Shown here piece after piece: positions 17,530 to 26,097 of a DNA stretch of 60,094 nt. This DNA is from Acidisphaera sp. S103. GTDB lineage: Bacteria > Pseudomonadota > Alphaproteobacteria > Acetobacterales > Acetobacteraceae. The stretch covers positions 243,419-303,512 of the forward strand of contig NZ_LMUJ01000101.1 in assembly GCF_009765975.1 (NCBI RefSeq), read 5' to 3'. Below the pieces are notes generated by a model. The model had not been told where the DNA came from. It saw only the letters and a program-made list of their open reading frames with translations, and did no database searches. How positions within the stretch are numbered: the stretch's first letter is position 1; each line of letters opens with the position of its first letter. The translations under genes and the position numbers were made by a program.

Positions 17530-20379
17530 ATGCCCGAGGCAATCCAGCGATCAATTGACGCTCCATTCGCGTGCGAGATCGACATTGCTCGTCGCGAACT
17601 GCGGATTCACGGATCACCGGTACTGGTCGGTGGGCGGGCGTTCGAAATCGTCGCGGCTCTGGCCAGATCAGCGGGCGAACTTGTGACCAAAGGTCAGTTG
17701 ATGGGCCTGATTTGGCCGGGCGCGATTGTTGGCGACAACACGCTCGCCGTTCACGCGGCGGCAATTCGCAAGGCATTCGGTCCGTATCGCACGTTGCTGA
17801 AGACCGATTCTGGCCGCGGGTACCGCCTGCTCGGGAACTGGACTGTCCGGCGGCAGGATGTCGCACAGCCTCCGGTCGGTCTGCGGCCAATAACGGTGAC
17901 CGGCGACACACCGATAACCAACTTTCCCGCGACCGTCACGCGGTTGGTCGGTCGATCGGCGGCCGTCATGCGGTTGCGGGACCTGATGTCCGCCTATCGC
18001 ATTGTGACCGTGACCGGTTCCGGTGGAATCGGCAAGACGACCTTGGCGCTGAAGACCGCACGTCGCGTCCTTGGCGATTTTTCCGGCGGTGGTTGGCTTG
18101 TCGAGCTGGCGTCGCTGTCTGATCCCGATCTTGTGCCGTCCGCGGTGGCGCATGCGCTTGGATTGAAACCGGGGAGTGAAAGGATTTCCGCGGAAGTCAT
18201 CGCACGAGACATCGGCAGCCGGCAGCTTCTGCTCGTGCTGGATAATTGCGAACACGTCATCGACGCGGCGGCGACGCTGGTCGAGATGCTCGTGCGCCTA
18301 TGCCCTCATGCCACGATCCTGGCGACAAGCCGCGAGGCCTTACGGGTCGATGGCGAGTTCGTCTATCGCCTGCCACCGCTCGACGTCCCGGCGCCTGGTC
18401 TGGATCGAGCGGACCTTATTCTCGATCACAGTGCGGTGGAACTGTTCATCGCCCGAGCGACGGCGATGAACTCGGAGTTTTCCTTGGACCCCGGGGCGCT
18501 ACCGGCGATCGGCACAATCTGCCGGCAGCTCGACGGCATACCGCTCGCCATCGAACTCGCGGCCGCCCGCGCCACTACGTTTGGTATCGAGCTGGTGGCC
18601 GATGGCCTGCGCGATCGCTTCGCGCTGCTGACTGGCGGGCGTCGCACTGCCATGCTGCGTCATCGCACGTTGCGAGCGACACTTGATTGGAGCCACGATC
18701 TGCTCGTCGCGTCCGAACGTGTCATCCTTCGCCGCCTCTCGATCTTCGCGGGCAGCTTTAGCCTAATGGCCGCTTGTGCGGTCGTGGCGGGCCCGGAGGA
18801 CATGCCGTCACAGGTCGTCGACGATCTTTCCAGACTGGTGGCGAAGTCGCTTGTTGTGGCAGAGGCCGACGGCACCACCATGCGCTATCGGCTGCTCGAT
18901 ACAATGCGGTCTTACGCGCGCGAGAAACTCGATGAAAGCGGCGAACGCGGAGAACTGGCACGGCGTCACGCGGACTATTACCGTGCCTTGTTCGAGCAAG
19001 CCGAAGCCTATTGGGACTCCCGACCCACAGCGGAATTGCTTTCGGAGTATGGCCGGCAGATCGACAATTTACGCATGGCGATCGACTGGGCATTTTCGCC
19101 TGGCGGAGACGCATCGCTCGGCATCGCACTCACGGCAGCTGCGATCCCGCTATGGATGCATCTATCGCTGCTGGAGGAGTGTCGAGGTCCGGTCGAGCGG
19201 GCCATCGCCGCGCTCGCCGCCGGTGCGAGCGAGGACACGCGCCTGGAGATGAAACTCCACGCGGCGCTGGGCGCAGCTCGGGCCTGGGTCGGCGGTGCCG
19301 TTTCCGATATCGAAGCGGCCTGGGCCAGGGCGCTTCAGCTCGCCGAAATCCTTGACGACGTCGAACATCAATTGCGGTCGCTCTGGGGTTTGTGGCTACT
19401 GAAGGAGCGAGAGGCTCTCACCCTGGCACGACAGTTCTTTGCGGTGGCGCCGACGGCGGCCGATCGACTGCTTGGCGAGCGAATGATCGCCGTCTCATCC
19501 CACTATCTGGGTGATCAGAATACCGCGCGGCATCACATCGAACGGGTGATCGCCAATGACGTTATGGATGATACCGGGCGGCGCATCATTCGCTTTCAGA
19601 TCGCCCAACGATCGGGCGCGCGGGCGTTTCTCGGACGGATCCTCTGGTTGCAGGGCTTTCCGGACCAAGCGATCCAGGTCGTCACGGGCCTTGTCGAACA
19701 GGCGCGAGCGGCTGATCACGCGAATTCCCTGTGCCACTCGCTCGCGATCGCCGCATGTCCGATCGCGCTCTGGGTCGGCGATTTGGAGGCGGCCGAACAG
19801 TATATCGATCTTCTGCGCGACTACGCGACCCGGCACGGGCTCTCCCTCTGGCGTGCTTTTGGGATGGCGTACCAGGGTGTGCTCTCCATCCGGCGAGGCG
19901 ATGTACGGGGTGCGTTGCCGCTGCTTCGCGGCGGGTTCGACCAGTTCGGGACTGCATTCGCCGGTTATCGGGTGCTCATTTTCCTCGGCGAGTTGGCCGG
20001 GGCGCTCGGGCGTGCCGGCCAGATCCCCGAAGGATTGGGCGTAATCGATGATGCGATCGAGCGCTCCGAACGGAGTGAAGAGGGCTGGGTCATCGCCGAG
20101 TTGCTGCGTGTCAAAGGCGAACTTGTGTCCCTTCAAGGCACACCGGGAGCCGCCGTCAAAGCTGAGCTTTGCTTCCATCAGGCACTCGATTGGGCGAAGA
20201 GGCAGAATGCGCTTTCCTGGCAACTGCGCGTCGCCATGAGCCTTGCCCAACTGCTGCGGGACCAGCACCGTTTCGATGATGCCATCGCCCACCTTCAGCC
20301 GGTGTACGATCGCTTCACTGAAGGATTCGAGACCGCCGACCTGAAGTTGGCCAGAGCACTTCTTGCCAATTTAAAATAG
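17530..20379 (+). CDS. Winged-helix/NTPase/TPR transcriptional regulator, copy 2
   Basis: This 949-residue paralogue of the regulator at 8081-10906 has the same order of domains: an OmpR-type winged helix, an STAND ATPase with Walker A TGSGGIGKTT and Walker B LLLVLDNCEH, and a helical TPR-like C-terminus with HADYYRALFEQAEAYWDS marking its beginning. The ATG at 17530 is chosen because it aligns with the start of copy 1, although a TTG 39 nt upstream is in frame and neither has a strong ribosome binding site. It is convergent with the FixJ-type gene. The target is unknown. Confidence 0.88.
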   Translation: MPEAIQRSIDAPFACEIDIARRELRIHGSPVLVGGRAFEIVAALARSAGELVTKGQLMGLIWPGAIVGDNTLAVHAAAIRKAFGPYRTLLKTDSGRGYRLLGNWTVRRQDVAQPPVGLRPITVTGDTPITNFPATVTRLVGRSAAVMRLRDLMSAYRIVTVTGSGGIGKTTLALKTARRVLGDFSGGGWLVELASLSDPDLVPSAVAHALGLKPGSERISAEVIARDIGSRQLLLVLDNCEHVIDAAATLVEMLVRLCPHATILATSREALRVDGEFVYRLPPLDVPAPGLDRADLILDHSAVELFIARATAMNSEFSLDPGALPAIGTICRQLDGIPLAIELAAARATTFGIELVADGLRDRFALLTGGRRTAMLRHRTLRATLDWSHDLLVASERVILRRLSIFAGSFSLMAACAVVAGPEDMPSQVVDDLSRLVAKSLVVAEADGTTMRYRLLDTMRSYAREKLDESGERGELARRHADYYRALFEQAEAYWDSRPTAELLSEYGRQIDNLRMAIDWAFSPGGDASLGIALTAAAIPLWMHLSLLEECRGPVERAIAALAAGASEDTRLEMKLHAALGAARAWVGGAVSDIEAAWARALQLAEILDDVEHQLRSLWGLWLLKEREALTLARQFFAVAPTAADRLLGERMIAVSSHYLGDQNTARHHIERVIANDVMDDTGRRIIRFQIAQRSGARAFLGRILWLQGFPDQAIQVVTGLVEQARAADHANSLCHSLAIAACPIALWVGDLEAAEQYIDLLRDYATRHGLSLWRAFGMAYQGVLSIRRGDVRGALPLLRGGFDQFGTAFAGYRVLIFLGELAGALGRAGQIPEGLGVIDDAIERSERSEEGWVIAELLRVKGELVSLQGTPGAAVKAELCFHQALDWAKRQNALSWQLRVAMSLAQLLRDQHRFDDAIAHLQPVYDRFTEGFETADLKLARALLANLK

Positions 20380-20545
20380 GCGAAGTCGGGATGGCACCCA
20401 TGGTCAGCAGACCCCCGACAATCATCCAACGCGCATCGGTACATGACCGCACGTTTCTCAGAATAGGCATCGTCAATCCGTTTCGGATTCTTCAAGGATG
20501 ACCAACAATATGGCCGAGGAACGGTACTTCCGCCTTTTAGAGACT

Positions 20546-21184
20546 TCACGATGTCTTTGCTCTGGGTGTTAACTTCTCTCCCATGCGCGTGAGGTCAGGC
20601 AACGAGGAGGCCTGCATCTTGCGCATTACTTCGCGACGATGGACCTTCACGGTCATCTCGCTGATGCCAATATCACCCGCAATCTGCTTATTAAGGCGCC
20701 CCTTCAGGATCTGTTCCATTACGCCACGTTCCCGCGGGGTCAGCGTCTCAAAACGTCCTCGCAATGCGGCCATCTCCTTTTCGTTTTGACGCCGAGCACG
20801 CTCGCTCGCGAGCCCGAACTGAACAGCATCCAGCAGGTCCTGATCTCGAAATGGCTTGGTTAGGAACTCGACCGCTCCCCCCTTCATCGCCTGGACTGAC
20901 ATAGCAATGTCGCCGTGCCCCGTGACGAAGATAATTGGTACATGAATGCCGGCGGCCGTGAGCTCACGCTGGAAGTCGAGACCGCTTTGCCCGGGTAGCC
21001 TGACGTCGAGCACCAGACACTTCGTATCTTTTTGGTACCCGGACTGCAGAAATTCCTGCACCGAAGCGAAGGCCTTCACATTCAGGCCTACAGATCGCAA
21101 TAGGCTGTCGAGCGAGTCGCGAATCGCCTCATCATCGTCAACGATGACAACCGTGGACTGGTCCTCTGTCTCGACCGTCGCCAT
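20546..21184 (-). CDS. FixJ-family response regulator (first copy)
   Basis: The 212-residue protein has a receiver domain (residues 11-125; acidic pocket DDD at 16-18, phosphoacceptor Asp60 in VLDVRLPG, Lys in TKPF) and a LuxR-type HTH (LTPRERGVMEQILKGRLNKQIA ... SEMTVKVHR). The VTGHGDIAMSVQAMKGGAVEF segment is typical of the FixJ/TodT class. No partner kinase is adjacent, so it is an orphan. With the second FixJ at 32900-33565 it brackets the accessory region that carries the shared palindromic promoters. Confidence 0.93.
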   Translation of the reverse strand: MATVETEDQSTVVIVDDDEAIRDSLDSLLRSVGLNVKAFASVQEFLQSGYQKDTKCLVLDVRLPGQSGLDFQRELTAAGIHVPIIFVTGHGDIAMSVQAMKGGAVEFLTKPFRDQDLLDAVQFGLASERARRQNEKEMAALRGRFETLTPRERGVMEQILKGRLNKQIAGDIGISEMTVKVHRREVMRKMQASSLPDLTRMGEKLTPRAKTS

Positions 21185-21298
21185 GTCACCACCTGCCCGG
21201 TGCGGTGCTTCGCTGCTTCCGTATATTCAAACTCTATGATGCGACTTGCAAGCTAGGGCTCGATTCAGGCTCCCGACGTCTCAACCTTGCACAGGAGA

Positions 21299-21673
21299 CT
21301 AAGCGGTGCTCCCCCCAATTTTGGCAAATCCGGGTGTGACGTTCCTGTCCGTGGGCTTCCAGATCAGTTCATATTTGATCGCCAGCTTGCCCGTCCCCTG
21401 CCCCGCGACAGCGAAGATGGCCACGCCGGCGATGAACAGCAAGCCGGCGCTCAGGATGACACGGCGCCGGCCGGCTCGGTCGGAGATGTACTCCGCCATC
21501 GACGCACCAATCGCGGCGCCCGCGAGAGCAATCGCGACGACCACACCTTGGAGGGTTGGAGAGAGGGCCATCACTTGCCGGACGAACAGCAGCGCCCCGG
21601 AGATGGCGCCCGTATCGTAACCAAATAGCAGGCCGCCCAGCGCCGCCACAGCGGCAATAAGGTAGAAATACAT
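21299..21673 (-). pseudogene. Truncated sugar-porter-type MFS transporter
   Basis: The first roughly 92 residues match the sugar porter family N-terminus: TM1 with GGLLFGYDTGAISGALLF, TM2 and the conserved loop SDRAGRRRVI. The full family length is about 450-480 residues. After AVAGQG the frame leaves the family and ends in an unrelated tail (ELIWKPTDRNVTPGFAKIGG). It is therefore a 3'-truncated gene joined to foreign sequence, possibly the edge of a lost insertion element. It lies 94 bp downstream of the aldehyde dehydrogenase on the same strand. Confidence 0.75.
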
Positions 21674-21767
21674 GGTATCCTCTCGATTTTCCGTGTTTTG
21701 AATGCGAGATTTTCCCGGCCATCGGGTCCGGAGGCCAATTCGATTGCTGGACCCTCAGGCCGCGGGA

Positions 21768-23147
21768 CTATTTCTTCTCAGGCGCGACGCGGATCAGCTT
21801 CTTATTCACGAATTCACCGATACCAAGCTCCGAAAGCTCCCGACCGTAACCGGAGTTTTTGACGCCGCCGAAAGGAAGCTCCGGCGCAGTCCATGTCGCC
21901 TTGTTGACGAAGACCATGCCCGCTTCGATCTGCCGAGCAACGCGCTTACCACGCTCGATATCCTTGGTGATGACCGATCCGCCGAGTCCGAACGGGGAGT
22001 CGTTGGCCAGGCGAATGGCCTCCTGCTCATTTTTCACACGGAAAATCAGCGCTACAGGAGCGAAAAATTCTTGGTAATAGGCAGGGTTCCCCATATCGAT
22101 GTCTGCCAGGATTGTGGCCTGAAGGTAATATCCGGGCCGATTGATCCGCCTCCCGCCCAACAACACGCTGGCACCATTGCTAGTCGCCGTGTCGATCTGG
22201 TCCAGGACGTTGAATAGGGCTTTCTCGGTGCAGAGCGGGCCCAACGTCGTGGCCTCGTCCATGGGGTCGCCCGGAACGATTTCTTCCATTTTCCTTTTGA
22301 AGCGGTTGACGAACGTATCGGCGATCTTCTCGTCGAGAATGAACCGCTTCGCCGCGATACAACACTCGCCGGTGTTGTTGAGCTTTCCCCACATGCCCCA
22401 CTCGATCGCGACGTCCATATCGGCGTCATCCAGTACGATGAAAGCGTCGCTGCCCCCCAGTTCCATCGTGCTCTTCTTGATGGCCCTACCAGCCTCGGCG
22501 GCAACCGCGGCACCCGCGCGTTCGCTTCCGGTCAAAGCCACGCCTCTGATACGGGGGTCGGCGATGATGTTTGCCGCCTGATCGTTCGACACGAAAACGT
22601 TCGTGTAAGCCCCCGCGGGAGCGCCAGCGTCGAGGAGCAACTGCTCGAACGCCAGCGCGCATTGCGGGACGCTCGGCGCATGTTTCACGATAAGGGTATT
22701 GCCCAACGCCAGGTTTGGCCCGGCAATACGCGCGAGCTGGTAGTAGGGAAAGTTCCAAGGCTCGATGCAGAAAAGCACGCCGACCGGCGTGCTCTCAATC
22801 CAGGCCTCCCCATCTTTCACCTCCAGAGACTTGGGGGCGAGGAACCGTTCCGCATGGCTGGCGTAGTAATCCAAAATGTCGGCACTGAGATCGACCTCGT
22901 CGCGGGCCTCGCGAAGGAGCTTCCCCATCTCAAGCGTGACCAGTCTTGCGAAATACTCGCGCCGGTCGCGCAGAATCGAAGCGGCCTTCGCGACGACCGC
23001 GCAGCGTTCCGCGAGCGGCCTCAGACGCCAATCGGTCCGATAGACCTCGTCCGACCGAGCGACGAATTCCTCAAGCTGATCGTCGGTGTGCTCCGGAAAT
23101 TCCTTGAGCAACTGCTCGTTGCTCGGGTCTATTGTGGCGTAGGTCAT
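21768..23147 (-). CDS. NAD(P)-dependent aldehyde dehydrogenase (succinate-semialdehyde dehydrogenase-like)
   Basis: The 459-residue cytoplasmic enzyme oxidises an aldehyde to an acid. Visible residues are Asn132 in EPWNFPYYQ, Glu229 in MELGGSDAFIV, and the catalytic cysteine, most likely Cys263, in NTGECCIAAKR. The 'CIAAKR' block and the FGGVKNSGYGRELS end match the Sad/GabD-like branch. It lies 34 bp downstream of the tautomerase gene in the same direction, so the two are probably co-transcribed from site A. The neighbour suggests a semialdehyde substrate, but this is inference. Confidence 0.92.
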   Translation of the reverse strand: MTYATIDPSNEQLLKEFPEHTDDQLEEFVARSDEVYRTDWRLRPLAERCAVVAKAASILRDRREYFARLVTLEMGKLLREARDEVDLSADILDYYASHAERFLAPKSLEVKDGEAWIESTPVGVLFCIEPWNFPYYQLARIAGPNLALGNTLIVKHAPSVPQCALAFEQLLLDAGAPAGAYTNVFVSNDQAANIIADPRIRGVALTGSERAGAAVAAEAGRAIKKSTMELGGSDAFIVLDDADMDVAIEWGMWGKLNNTGECCIAAKRFILDEKIADTFVNRFKRKMEEIVPGDPMDEATTLGPLCTEKALFNVLDQIDTATSNGASVLLGGRRINRPGYYLQATILADIDMGNPAYYQEFFAPVALIFRVKNEQEAIRLANDSPFGLGGSVITKDIERGKRVARQIEAGMVFVNKATWTAPELPFGGVKNSGYGRELSELGIGEFVNKKLIRVAPEKK

Positions 23148-23181
23148 AGTCGTCCTCCATAAAATGGTTTGCCGTTTCTCC

Positions 23182-23640
23182 TCAGAGTGTAAAATTCTCT
23201 CTGGTCGTACCCAGTTCTCTCATGTGATCCTGAAGCGATTTCGGAAGACCATCGAACCAGGCAGTCTCCTCGTGCGGCCTTGGAAGCACGTGACCGAATT
23301 CCACCATGTCGGTCGGAGCCAGGTTGCAGATATAAACCCAGATCTCCTCTTTCTTTACGCCGGTGATCTGACTGACCTCCTCCATCATCCGCAACATCAT
23401 TCGTGTTCGTTGCTCTTCCGTTCGACCACTACGAATGTCCCCTCTGATCCAAATATGATTTGATGAACGTGACGGTCCGAGGAACCTGTCGGCTGACTTT
23501 TTCTCCTCGATAACAACCTGACACATGAAGGTTGGCGCCCCCGTCTCCTCGCTATGAAGGCGCGCTATTGCCTCCGCTATCGAATTCTTCTGGCGGTCGT
23601 CAACCGAATTTTCCAGTACCGAGCAAACATAGGTCGGCAT
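23182..23640 (-). CDS. Tautomerase-superfamily protein (cis-CaaD-like)
   Basis: The 152-residue protein begins Met-Pro-Thr, giving the N-terminal catalytic proline after Met removal. Counting from Met, it has His29, Arg70, Arg73, Tyr103 and Glu114, close in spacing to the catalytic set of cis-3-chloroacrylic acid dehalogenase. The length also fits that long-chain subgroup rather than the 62-residue 4-oxalocrotonate type. It may tautomerise, hydrate or decarboxylate a small unsaturated acid. The adjacent semialdehyde-type dehydrogenase would suit a product such as malonate semialdehyde. The substrate is unproven. Confidence 0.8.
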   Translation of the reverse strand: MPTYVCSVLENSVDDRQKNSIAEAIARLHSEETGAPTFMCQVVIEEKKSADRFLGPSRSSNHIWIRGDIRSGRTEEQRTRMMLRMMEEVSQITGVKKEEIWVYICNLAPTDMVEFGHVLPRPHEETAWFDGLPKSLQDHMRELGTTRENFTL

Positions 23641-23828
23641 TTGTTAGTCCTCCTTAACAAGGGTGAAGGCTACCGGCCCTGCAATCAGCGGGCCCGTGTG
23701 CTTGTCGGCTGGAAGCGATCCATCGCGCCGCCAGCCGCAACTATCTTGATTGAGGGCCGGCCACGAGAGGCGGGCCGCAACGAAACCTGTCAGCTTTATT
23801 GAGCATATGTTCCGGTGTCAGCGGGATC

Positions 23829-23856
23829 GGTATTATACGATGGTATTGACAATACT
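23829..23856 (-). promoter_or_regulatory. Shared palindrome-promoter, site A (toward tautomerase/ALDH)
   Basis: On the minus strand it reads AGTATTG-T-CAATACC, then ATCG, then the -10-like TATAAT. The palindrome core GTATTG/CAATAC is perfect, and another GTATTG half lies 4 bp away (23860-23865). It points toward the tautomerase gene with a leader of about 185 nt. It shares its layout with sites B, C, D and E. Confidence 0.6.
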
Positions 23857-24059
23857 TAGGTATTGCGCCCCTCGACGACAGGGTTTCAATTACGACCTCT
23901 AGCCAAGTGCAGACTTAGATAGAAACACGCCATCGACGTTCCTTCGTAGAGATCTCACGACCGAGCCATCAACTCAAAACCGAGCCTCGGTTGACGGCAC
24001 GCTCTAGCTGTAGACGTTGATTGAGGTGGACTGCCAAAAGTTAGTTTCACTCGTTCCAA

Positions 24060-24090
24060 GCAATCGACGACACCATCGTCTAATGGATTT
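24060..24090 (+). promoter_or_regulatory. Shared palindrome-promoter, site B (toward cupin/GlcG genes)
   Basis: On the plus strand it reads GCAATCG-A-CGACACC, then ATCG, then the -10-like TCTAAT followed by GGATTT. The palindrome is imperfect, but the spacing equals that of sites A, C and D. It is divergent from site A about 205 bp away and leaves a leader of about 145 nt before the cupin gene. Confidence 0.6.
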
Positions 24091-24236
24091 ACCTGAGCGT
24101 CGCCATATTTGCAGGTTGTGACTAAGAATTCAGCCAGGAGGCCGCGATGACCCCACTCGGGGGCTCAATGCCCAGACGCCTTCATCTCAATGGAGTGGGA
24201 CGAAGGAGCCCATCCCCAGCATCGAAGGAGACAGAC

Positions 24237-24740
24237 ATGAACAACCACCGTAACGGCCTCTTCATCGGACTCCCAGCTTTGCTCGCGGCATCGCTGCAGT
24301 TCAGCACGTTGCTGCCGGTGCCCGCTCTGGCGCAGTCGCCATCAGTGAGCAAACCACACGGGATGGGTGGTTCGGAATCGATCGCGCCCCTTCCCGACCT
24401 CACCACGACCACAGCGGGCGAACCGTTATTATATCTCAGTACGCCAGACCCTGTGATCTCGTCAGACATTCTGACCGTCCCACCTGGCGGTGTTACACGC
24501 TGGATGACGCACCCGGTGCCGGCTTTCGTGTATGTCCTTCAGGGAGATCTCACAGTTCAATTCGTCGACGGCACAGAGAAGACGTTCCACGAGGGAGACG
24601 TCCTTCTGCAGCCCAGAGCGGCATGGCACCGCGGGCGCAATGAGGGACAAGGTCCACTTCGCTTCCTGGCAGTGTTTATGGGTGCCAAGGGCGTTCCGGG
24701 CTTCCTCCATCCACCAAGCGGCCCCCTGGCTGCGAAATGA
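24237..24740 (+). CDS. Secreted cupin-domain protein
   Basis: The 167-residue protein has a signal peptide (positively charged MNNHRNG, a hydrophobic core, and cleavage after PALAQS at about 34). A single small beta-barrel cupin follows, with motif-like segments PGGVTRWMTHPVPAFVYVLQG and EGDVLLQPRAAWHRGRNEG. It would act in the periplasm, binding a metal or small molecule; the usual second-motif histidine is present in AAWHRG. GAAGGAG precedes the ATG at 24237 by 7 nt, which decides this start over an upstream in-frame ATG. It is the first gene of a same-strand series under site B. Confidence 0.82.
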   Translation: MNNHRNGLFIGLPALLAASLQFSTLLPVPALAQSPSVSKPHGMGGSESIAPLPDLTTTTAGEPLLYLSTPDPVISSDILTVPPGGVTRWMTHPVPAFVYVLQGDLTVQFVDGTEKTFHEGDVLLQPRAAWHRGRNEGQGPLRFLAVFMGAKGVPGFLHPPSGPLAAK

Positions 24741-24893
24741 CTACCAGGCATCGGGCCGCTGAGGTGGCGCCCCCAGGCGCTTCTGGCAATTGACGCCGTT
24801 GCATCGGCAAGCGGAGCGGGCTCAGTAAGCCCGGGAGCAAGCGCCGTGTGAGAAATACAGCCTTGCTCAAACACCCAACCACGGAGATAACCA

Positions 24894-25409
24894 GTGAAAC
24901 GATATGCTGTTGCGACTCTGTTCGCCGCCTCTTTGTTTGCCTCAGCGCCGGCATTCGCCCAGGTCGACGTCGATGGATACTACCTTCCGATGAAAGTGGC
25001 GCTGAAAGCCGCTCAAACAGCGATTGATTCATGCGCCACGCACGGCTGGGATGTCACTGCCTCGGTCGTCGACCCTGCCGGTCTCGTCATCGTCCAGCTT
25101 CGTGGTGACCATGCAACGGTCCACACCAAGGATTCCTCCTATCGAAAGGCCTATACAATCGTCTCGATGGGCCCGGTCTTCGGCCTCACACGGACAAGCG
25201 AATTCATTGCACTCACCCAAAAAGCGCCCAACGGCGCTGGACCGGAGCTCACGGCTTTGCCGGACATCTTTGCCAATGCAGGCGGCGTCGCGATCAAGCA
25301 CGGTTCTGAGATTGTTGCCGGCCTTGGTGTTGGCGGCTCCCCGGGCGGAAACAGGGACGAGGCATGTGCCGCCGATGGCGTTGCAGCCATCCTTAACGAA
25401 CTCAATTAA
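24894..25409 (+). CDS. Exported GlcG/HbpS-type haem-degrading-domain protein
   Basis: The 171-residue protein has a clear signal peptide (MKRYAVATLFAASLFASAPAFAQ) and a GlcG/HbpS fold: AAQTAIDSCATHGWDVTASVVDPAGL, then DSSYRKAYTIVSMG, and the diagnostic glycine-rich AGLGVGGSPGGNRDEACA near the C-terminus. Family members bind haem, cobalamin or small acids and are often stress-induced. It is followed by a second member without a signal peptide. The pair suggests a periplasmic and a cytoplasmic version of one function. Confidence 0.85.
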   Translation: MKRYAVATLFAASLFASAPAFAQVDVDGYYLPMKVALKAAQTAIDSCATHGWDVTASVVDPAGLVIVQLRGDHATVHTKDSSYRKAYTIVSMGPVFGLTRTSEFIALTQKAPNGAGPELTALPDIFANAGGVAIKHGSEIVAGLGVGGSPGGNRDEACAADGVAAILNELN

Positions 25410-25570
25410 TCCGCAAACACGCGCCGAAGGCCAGCGTTCAAGTCATTCCGGATTTCGTGAGTGCAACAACGCTGTGGCAGATGCGACGGCAGAAGTCGTC
25501 ATCATAGCCAGTGTCTCCGGTTGAATGGCTAATTTGACTGTAACCGATGTGGCTCAGAAGGAGATCCAAC

Positions 25571-26026
25571 ATGTCGACGACGGAAGGAACTTACGGTTAT
25601 AACCTACCTCTGGAGCTGGCGGTCGAGGCCGCCAAAGAGGCAGTTAGAATCGGCGCACTCAATCATCACCAGGTTACCGCGACGGTCGTAAACTTGTCCG
25701 GCGTCCCACAGGTCGTGCTTCGAGGCGATGGTGCAACCATCCATACGGGGACATCAAGCTTTCAAAAGGCATATACAGTCGTCACTTTGGGGCCAATTTT
25801 CCAATTCGACAAATCGAGCAACTTCTTCGAGTTGGTCAAAAGCAGCCCCTTTGCGCCAGAGCTAGCAAGACTACCGAATGTGATGGCGTTGCCGGGTGCG
25901 GTCGCCTTCAAGGTCAACGGTCAAGTCGTGGCGGCCCTCGGAGTCGGAGGGGCCCCCGGGGGCGACAAGGACGAGATATACGCGCAAGCGGGCATCGATA
26001 AGGTTGTCGGCCGCTTACCACACTAG
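25571..26026 (+). CDS. Cytoplasmic GlcG/HbpS-type protein
   Basis: The 151-residue GlcG/HbpS family member lacks a signal peptide. Conserved parts are ALNHHQVTATVVNLSGVPQVVLRGDGA, TSSFQKAYTVVTLGP and ALGVGGAPGGDKDEIYAQAGID. The start at 25571 has AAGGAG 7-8 nt upstream; an ATG 24 nt earlier is in frame but has no ribosome binding site. It is paralogous to the exported protein just upstream and probably belongs to the same transcript. Confidence 0.85.
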   Translation: MSTTEGTYGYNLPLELAVEAAKEAVRIGALNHHQVTATVVNLSGVPQVVLRGDGATIHTGTSSFQKAYTVVTLGPIFQFDKSSNFFELVKSSPFAPELARLPNVMALPGAVAFKVNGQVVAALGVGGAPGGDKDEIYAQAGIDKVVGRLPH

Positions 26027-26097
26027 GCCGACGTCCCCTACGATTCGCGGGGCTGCCCACGAATGTAACGTAACAGTTCGAATCTTGAGGAATCACG

